The notes below the pieces were generated by a model. That model was given only the letters and a program-made list of their open reading frames with translations, made no database searches and was not told where the DNA came from. From Bacteroidota bacterium (lineage in GTDB: Bacteria; Bacteroidota; Bacteroidia; Chitinophagales; Saprospiraceae): a stretch of DNA of 9,669 bases. The translations under genes were made by a program, and so were the position numbers. The stretch lies in assembly GCA_029573365.1 (NCBI GenBank), contig JAKQGD010000483.1, positions 1 to 9,669 of the forward strand. Reading direction: 5' to 3'. Shown here piece after piece: positions 6,691-9,669 of this stretch. Each line of letters starts with the position of its first letter. Position 1 is the first letter of the stretch.

Positions 6691-7709
6691 TCAGCGGATT
6701 TTTTTTGATAAGGCTGTATAGGTTGCCTGATTTTATTCCAATATTTAAAAATCAGATAAAGGCCGGCAAACAAGAGACCGAATTCAATCACAAAAACATG
6801 TTTGCCTTTAAAAAAGGATGCTACAGTATAAAATAGACTAATAACAACAAGTAACCATGCAAATGCAAAGTAAATTTTTGAAGCGGACTTCTTATTTCTT
6901 TCTATTTCATAATAAGCAATAACCGCACTGAGGTTGTTTGTAACATCGGTGATTAAACTCTTTTCGGCCGGAAATTTCTGGTTGAGGGTTTTAATAATCT
7001 GATCAAAATCTTTGCCCTCGGAAATTAAGTTTTCAGCCAGCGTTTCGATTACTCCGACAGAGTAATTGTTGGCTGCGTCGCCGTCACCAGTAGCTATGTA
7101 GACAATATTGGCATTGGACGGGTTTACCACAATGGCAGATACACCAAGTGTAGCCTGATTGTCTGTGGTAGTGACCCATGTAGAACCTCCATCGTTTGTT
7201 TTCCAAAGACCGCCACCGGCAGCCCCAGCGTAGACTATTTGGTTGTTGGTTGGATGAAAGCCTATGGAATTTATACGTCCATGGCCTGCATAGCCTCCGT
7301 CACTGGAAGAAGGGCCCAGGCTGGTCCAATTGGAAGGCAGTCTTTTGCCCTGCCTGTTTTCTCTTAAAAATTTATTGAATTCCTCTATGTTTTTTCCTGC
7401 AGCCGGAAAATTACCGTCCTTGTCCACACGTGGCTCCCAGTACCACTCCCATCGTTTAAATTGTTTCCAACCCTTTGTGTTTTTGAGATCCTTGCCCTGC
7501 CAGTAGGCATTGTAGGCTGCCTGTATCTTATAAAAATTGAGACTGTCACCTGAAATCTCCAGTCCCGGTACCCACTGCTGGGACTTTACCGAAGTGGCAG
7601 GCATGCTGAAGACAAAAATTAAAACAACAAAAAGTAAGATGGTTGTGTGTATTCGTTTTGGTAAAAAGTCTGCAAAATTCAGTAAAAAATTTCCATTGGC
7701 TTTAGCCAA
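6663..7709 (-). CDS. Hybrid ORF: N-terminus of sortilin/Asp-box surface protein fused to a two-helix membrane module
   Basis: A 348-codon ORF in two dissimilar parts. Residues 1-220 look like the start of a large T9SS-exported VPS10/BNR-type protein: a basic then hydrophobic signal segment (about 18-37, likely cleaved near VKSQQ), the leader with WKQFKRWEWYWEPR (81-94), NWTSLGPSSS (127-136), and an Asp-box beta-propeller blade with LWKTNDGGSTW (168-178). Family members continue after YSVGV with another blade and run to many hundred residues with a C-terminal sorting domain; here that is all missing. From Ile221 the sequence becomes a helical segment (LAENLISEGKDFDQIIKTL), two probable membrane helices (about 280-300 and 304-322) and a basic tail. 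That part resembles small two-helix membrane proteins of Bacteroidota and has no recognised function. Hand counts give about 34% GC in sampled blocks of the tail (6721-6780, 6841-6960) against 49% in 7081-7260. The only in-frame start ahead of the signal sequence is TTG at 7709. It may be a pseudogene remnant, a recombined gene or an assembly chimera. Confidence 0.7.
   Translation of the reverse strand: MAKANGNFLLNFADFLPKRIHTTILLFVVLIFVFSMPATSVKSQQWVPGLEISGDSLNFYKIQAAYNAYWQGKDLKNTKGWKQFKRWEWYWEPRVDKDGNFPAAGKNIEEFNKFLRENRQGKRLPSNWTSLGPSSSDGGYAGHGRINSIGFHPTNNQIVYAGAAGGGLWKTNDGGSTWVTTTDNQATLGVSAIVVNPSNANIVYIATGDGDAANNYSVGVIETLAENLISEGKDFDQIIKTLNQKFPAEKSLITDVTNNLSAVIAYYEIERNKKSASKIYFAFAWLLVVISLFYTVASFFKGKHVFVIEFGLLFAGLYLIFKYWNKIRQPIQPYQKKSAEKQLIRRRF
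7034..7075. repeat. Nested inverted repeat at the fusion point of the hybrid ORF
   Basis: The core is a perfect inverted repeat: attactc (7048-7054), spacer cgaca (7055-7059), gagtaat (7060-7066). Outside it, cagcca (7034-7039) pairs with tggctg (7070-7075), separated from the core by 8 nt on one side and 3 nt on the other. The core encodes the YSVGV residues (216-220) at which homology to the sortilin-type family stops. The arm-spacer-arm shape resembles a recombinase crossover site or a hairpin target, but no recombinase gene and no second copy were found in the window. Confidence 0.6.
7684..7709 (-). promoter_or_regulatory. Unusual translation start region: TTG start, hairpin and out-of-frame ATG before a T6 tract
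   Basis: The TTG at 7709 is the only start codon in frame before the signal sequence. It lies within the inverted repeat ttggct/agccaa (7696-7709, 2-nt centre). An ATG at 7696-7694 is in another frame and meets TGA after five codons; between them is a run of six T (minus strand, 7689-7684). One additional T would place that ATG in frame with the signal sequence. This could be a slippage-controlled start, an inactivating deletion or a sequencing error. Confidence 0.4.
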
Positions 7710-7774
7710 AAAATCGTAAAGACGCGATGACCCAAACCACTGTCTGTGGTCATATCAAATCAATTTGCTCCTTT

Positions 7775-7805
7775 CTTTAATTGCAAAAGGAACAACTTTA
7801 ATTGC
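7775..7805. repeat. 10-bp direct repeat with 21-bp period upstream of the hybrid ORF
   Basis: The ten bases ctttaattgc occur exactly at 7775-7784 and again at 7796-7805. The 21-bp offset is two DNA helical turns, which would place two bound proteins on the same face. This suggests an operator, but the sequence is AT-rich and no regulator is encoded nearby, so the role is inferred. Confidence 0.4.
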
Positions 7806-7838
7806 CAATCTATGGGGTTTGTATGCGTTGCAACAAAC
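7805..7838 (-). promoter_or_regulatory. Candidate Bacteroidota-type promoter overlapped by an inverted repeat
   Basis: On the minus strand a TTTG (7837-7834) lies 21 bp upstream of TAGATTGG (7812-7805), one mismatch from the TAnnTTTG -7 element, about 95 bp before the ORF start. The gap between them is covered by gtttgt (7817-7822) and acaaac (7833-7838), which with inner tgc/gca form a 9-bp stem with one bulge, a possible operator. An exact TAnnTTTG (TATGTTTG, 7869-7862) lies further upstream but lacks a TTG at the usual distance. Confidence 0.28.
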
Positions 7839-7897
7839 AAAATTCCGAAATATTTTGGATACAAACATATAAAGTGTTCAAATGATTTTTAGATAAT

Positions 7898-7938
7898 AAA
7901 AAAGTGACGGAATTCTGATCTTTTAGGACAAAAGTCAC
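7898..7938 (-). terminator. Possible terminator of the TonB-dependent receptor gene
   Basis: Reading the minus strand after the receptor stop, gtgac (7938-7934) can pair with gtcac (7908-7904), followed directly by six T (7903-7898). The stem is only 5 bp and the loop is 25 nt, with a small internal tttt/aaaa pairing, so the call is weak. Position and T-run fit termination between the two minus-strand genes. Confidence 0.38.
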
Positions 7939-7944
7939 AATACG

Positions 7945-9669
7945 TTAAAAATCCATACGCCACCTCACGTTGATTCTTCTGCCGGTGAGATTATTGGGCA
8001 GTGCGTATTCTTCGTTAGTGAGGGTTTTTACCCAATTGACAGAGGCCTGGTTAGCTATCTGCAGGAGGTTGAAGGCCTCGATGCTGATCCAGCTGTTTTT
8101 ACAGAATCTTAGTGGATGGTGGGGTTTGCGTTTGAGCCACGCCTCTTCCCAAAGCTGAAAAGAAAAACCTATGTCTACCCTGTGGTATGGCTTGAGACGG
8201 AAAAAATTGCGGAATTCTGTGTTGTTGATTCTGGGTCCGTAGGGCAATCCTGTGCCGAGCGAAAAGTTGAGATTTACCTTTACATTTTTGTTGCTGGGCA
8301 GGTAGTCCTGGAAAAACATATTAAGGGTCATGAGCTGGTCAGTGGGTCTTGGCACGTCTTTTACGACCACTGGCACCCTTACTGAATCGACAACTTCATA
8401 CCGCAGGTGGTTGACACCATTGAGCTTTTCTCTGGCCGTGAGGAATGACAAATTGATCCATGACTCCGCACCGGGCACAAACTCACCGTTGATTCTGAAG
8501 TCCCAGCCCATGATGTAGCCGGTACTGTTGTTTTCGCCGGCGTATCTGATCCTAACATTGTCAAGCTCGTAGGAAACCATATCCCACAGGTTTTTATAGT
8601 ACACCTCGGATATGATCCTGAATGGTCTGTTACTTACGGCTTCCCATGTAAAATCATAGGTGAGGCCCGCCACAAGGTGCACGGACTTTTGCGACCTTAG
8701 ACCGGTATTGATTGAACCATCGGGACGCCGCATCTCGCGGTACAGCGGCAATTGGTTGTAAACACCTCCTGCCAGCTTAAATGATATGTCCTTTTTCCAC
8801 GTGAGTGGTTTGTATAACAGTTGCAACCTGGGGCTAAAAAACCACTCGTTATTGAGCGACCTGTATGTAGCCCTGACGCCGCCGGTGATTTTGTACTCGG
8901 CTTTGTCGGTATGTATCGTATAGCCATCCTGCATATACAGCTGCACTCGGCTGTTGCGTACGAGGTTGCGAGACTTTAGCACGTGGTTGAGGTCGAGATA
9001 GGTCTCATCGTAGGGCAGAGAATAGCCTGCGGAGTCGAGGCGTTCCCATTCATTGAGGCTGTCGTCAAATTTTTCTTGCTGGTATCTGGCGCCCCACTGA
9101 AAAAAATGTATGTGTTTGCCGCCTGCATTGGTTTCCCTGGTGATCTCGAGGCCTCCCTTGTATTCTATGTTGTTGATGGTATTGAAGAGAAAATTTCTGG
9201 CATAGGTGTGCTGTGTGCCTGTACCGAGTACAGCAATTTCCTGTCCGGTGTTGTCACCAAGGGCCGTCTCTATCTGCGAAAGCCTGTAATTGCCCAGGAT
9301 GTCAAATTTCTCTTCTTCTGAGGCTCTGTAAGCCGAGGCCATGAGCTTCATGTACAGAGGATTGGCTTTACGCTCGGGCACCCATGTAAAGGTGAGGCCC
9401 GACATGCCATAGTCAAAACGGTCGTTTTCTTGCCCTTCAAAGATTGTATTCAGCTCCAGCTGAAAGTCAATGGTCCCCTTTTTACTTCTGCCTGACGAAG
9501 GCCTGAACCTATAGTTGCTGCCATTGTAATTGCCTATTGCTGAGATCTGCAGACTTTTGGAAATGTCATAGCTTAGAAATGCCTGGATATCTGTAAACGA
9601 AGGCACGTATTCGCCTTTGATATCCGAACTGCCGAGCAGGTAGGCGTTGGTTTTGTACCTTGCTCCCAA
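7945..9669 (-). CDS. TonB-dependent outer-membrane receptor, C-terminal beta-barrel part (5' end outside window)
   Basis: The last 574 codons of a TonB-dependent receptor; the frame is open to the right edge, so signal peptide, carboxypeptidase-like domain, TonB box and plug lie outside. The visible part begins LGARYKTNAYLLGSSDIKGEY-PSFTDIQ, a block seen at the plug-barrel transition of many Bacteroidota receptors, then shows alternating hydrophobic and aromatic beta strands with large polar loops for the full barrel. It ends GRRINVRWRMDF with the terminal Phe recognised by the BAM machinery. Such receptors import oligosaccharides, siderophores or other large ligands using TonB energy. No SusD partner, transporter or degradative enzyme is visible downstream, so the substrate cannot be named. 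The stop is TAA at 7947-7945. Confidence 0.92.
   Translation of the reverse strand: MGARYKTNAYLLGSSDIKGEYVPSFTDIQAFLSYDISKSLQISAIGNYNGSNYRFRPSSGRSKKGTIDFQLELNTIFEGQENDRFDYGMSGLTFTWVPERKANPLYMKLMASAYRASEEEKFDILGNYRLSQIETALGDNTGQEIAVLGTGTQHTYARNFLFNTINNIEYKGGLEITRETNAGGKHIHFFQWGARYQQEKFDDSLNEWERLDSAGYSLPYDETYLDLNHVLKSRNLVRNSRVQLYMQDGYTIHTDKAEYKITGGVRATYRSLNNEWFFSPRLQLLYKPLTWKKDISFKLAGGVYNQLPLYREMRRPDGSINTGLRSQKSVHLVAGLTYDFTWEAVSNRPFRIISEVYYKNLWDMVSYELDNVRIRYAGENNSTGYIMGWDFRINGEFVPGAESWINLSFLTAREKLNGVNHLRYEVVDSVRVPVVVKDVPRPTDQLMTLNMFFQDYLPSNKNVKVNLNFSLGTGLPYGPRINNTEFRNFFRLKPYHRVDIGFSFQLWEEAWLKRKPHHPLRFCKNSWISIEAFNLLQIANQASVNWVKTLTNEEYALPNNLTGRRINVRWRMDF

Larger units (their letters stand above)
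7710..7944. other. 235-bp intergenic region between the TonB receptor and the hybrid ORF
   Basis: This is the longest gap in the window, at about 235 bp. Besides the terminator-like hairpin, promoter candidate, inverted repeat and direct repeat listed separately, it holds a perfect 8-bp palindrome gttgcaac (7827-7834). The frame of the hybrid ORF stays open upstream to a stop at 7757-7755 without offering an ATG. I see no small ORF of recognisable family and no structured RNA that I can name. Confidence 0.5.

Noticed and set aside
6699..6706. T8 tract as an ade terminator tail or a frameshift site in the hybrid ORF
   Set aside because: It is too far from the hairpin to act as its U-tract, and on the minus strand it simply encodes Gln-Lys-Lys in an uninterrupted frame; slippage there is possible but unsupported.
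7034..7075. Integron attC site
   Set aside because: Folded shape is vaguely similar, but the core-site consensus GTTRRRY / RYYYAAC is not met and there is no cassette array or integrase.
8116..8385. Plus-strand ORFs inside the TonB receptor region
   Set aside because: They are antisense to barrel strands and show no family features; the minus-strand receptor frame is continuous.
1..9669. CRISPR array, tRNA, rRNA or complete insertion sequence
   Set aside because: No regularly spaced repeats, cloverleaf, rRNA core sequence or transposase motif was seen on either strand.

Overview
This window comes from a member of the Bacteroidota, most likely of the Cytophagales type. The reasons are a type IX secretion (T9SS) C-terminal sorting domain on the first gene, a SusC/RagA-style TonB-dependent outer-membrane receptor at the right end, weak or absent Shine-Dalgarno sequences, and a sortilin/Asp-box protein N-terminus of a type common in that group. 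Recognition is from motifs and remembered families; no database search was run.

Left part (1-6657, all on the plus strand). The window opens inside a secreted subtilisin-like (S8) protease with CARDB-like, PKD and T9SS sorting domains. A compact run of housekeeping genes follows: an IscX-like Fe-S accessory protein, a KdsC-type HAD phosphatase (KDO-8-phosphate, LPS core), a UbiA-family prenyltransferase that overlaps kdsC by 13 nt, and a Maf nucleotide pyrophosphatase only 9 nt further on. After a 96-nt gap with an imperfect hairpin come a SlyD-type FKBP peptidyl-prolyl isomerase with a His-rich tail and adenine deaminase (ade). The kdsC-ubiA-maf spacing implies one transcript serving envelope and nucleotide maintenance.

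Right part (6658-9669, minus strand). Facing ade tail to tail, with 5 nt between the ORFs, is a 348-codon ORF that looks like a hybrid. Residues 1-220 are the exported N-terminus of a large sortilin/BNR-type surface protein. Residues 221-348 are an unrelated AT-richer module with two membrane helices. The switch falls exactly on a perfect 7-bp inverted repeat with a 5-nt centre, nested inside a longer imperfect palindrome. The ORF has no ATG in frame ahead of its signal sequence, only TTG; an out-of-frame ATG sits just before a T6 tract where one extra T would restore frame. A 235-bp intergenic region upstream carries a possible terminator for the next gene, a hairpin, a weak promoter candidate and a 10-bp direct repeat with 21-bp period. 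The window ends inside a TonB-dependent receptor gene.

The best candidate for something undescribed is the hybrid ORF and its palindromic junction. It could be a recombination or phase-variation site, a decayed gene fused to a neighbour by deletion, or an assembly chimera; the sequence alone does not decide. The rest is recognisable housekeeping and outer-membrane biology.
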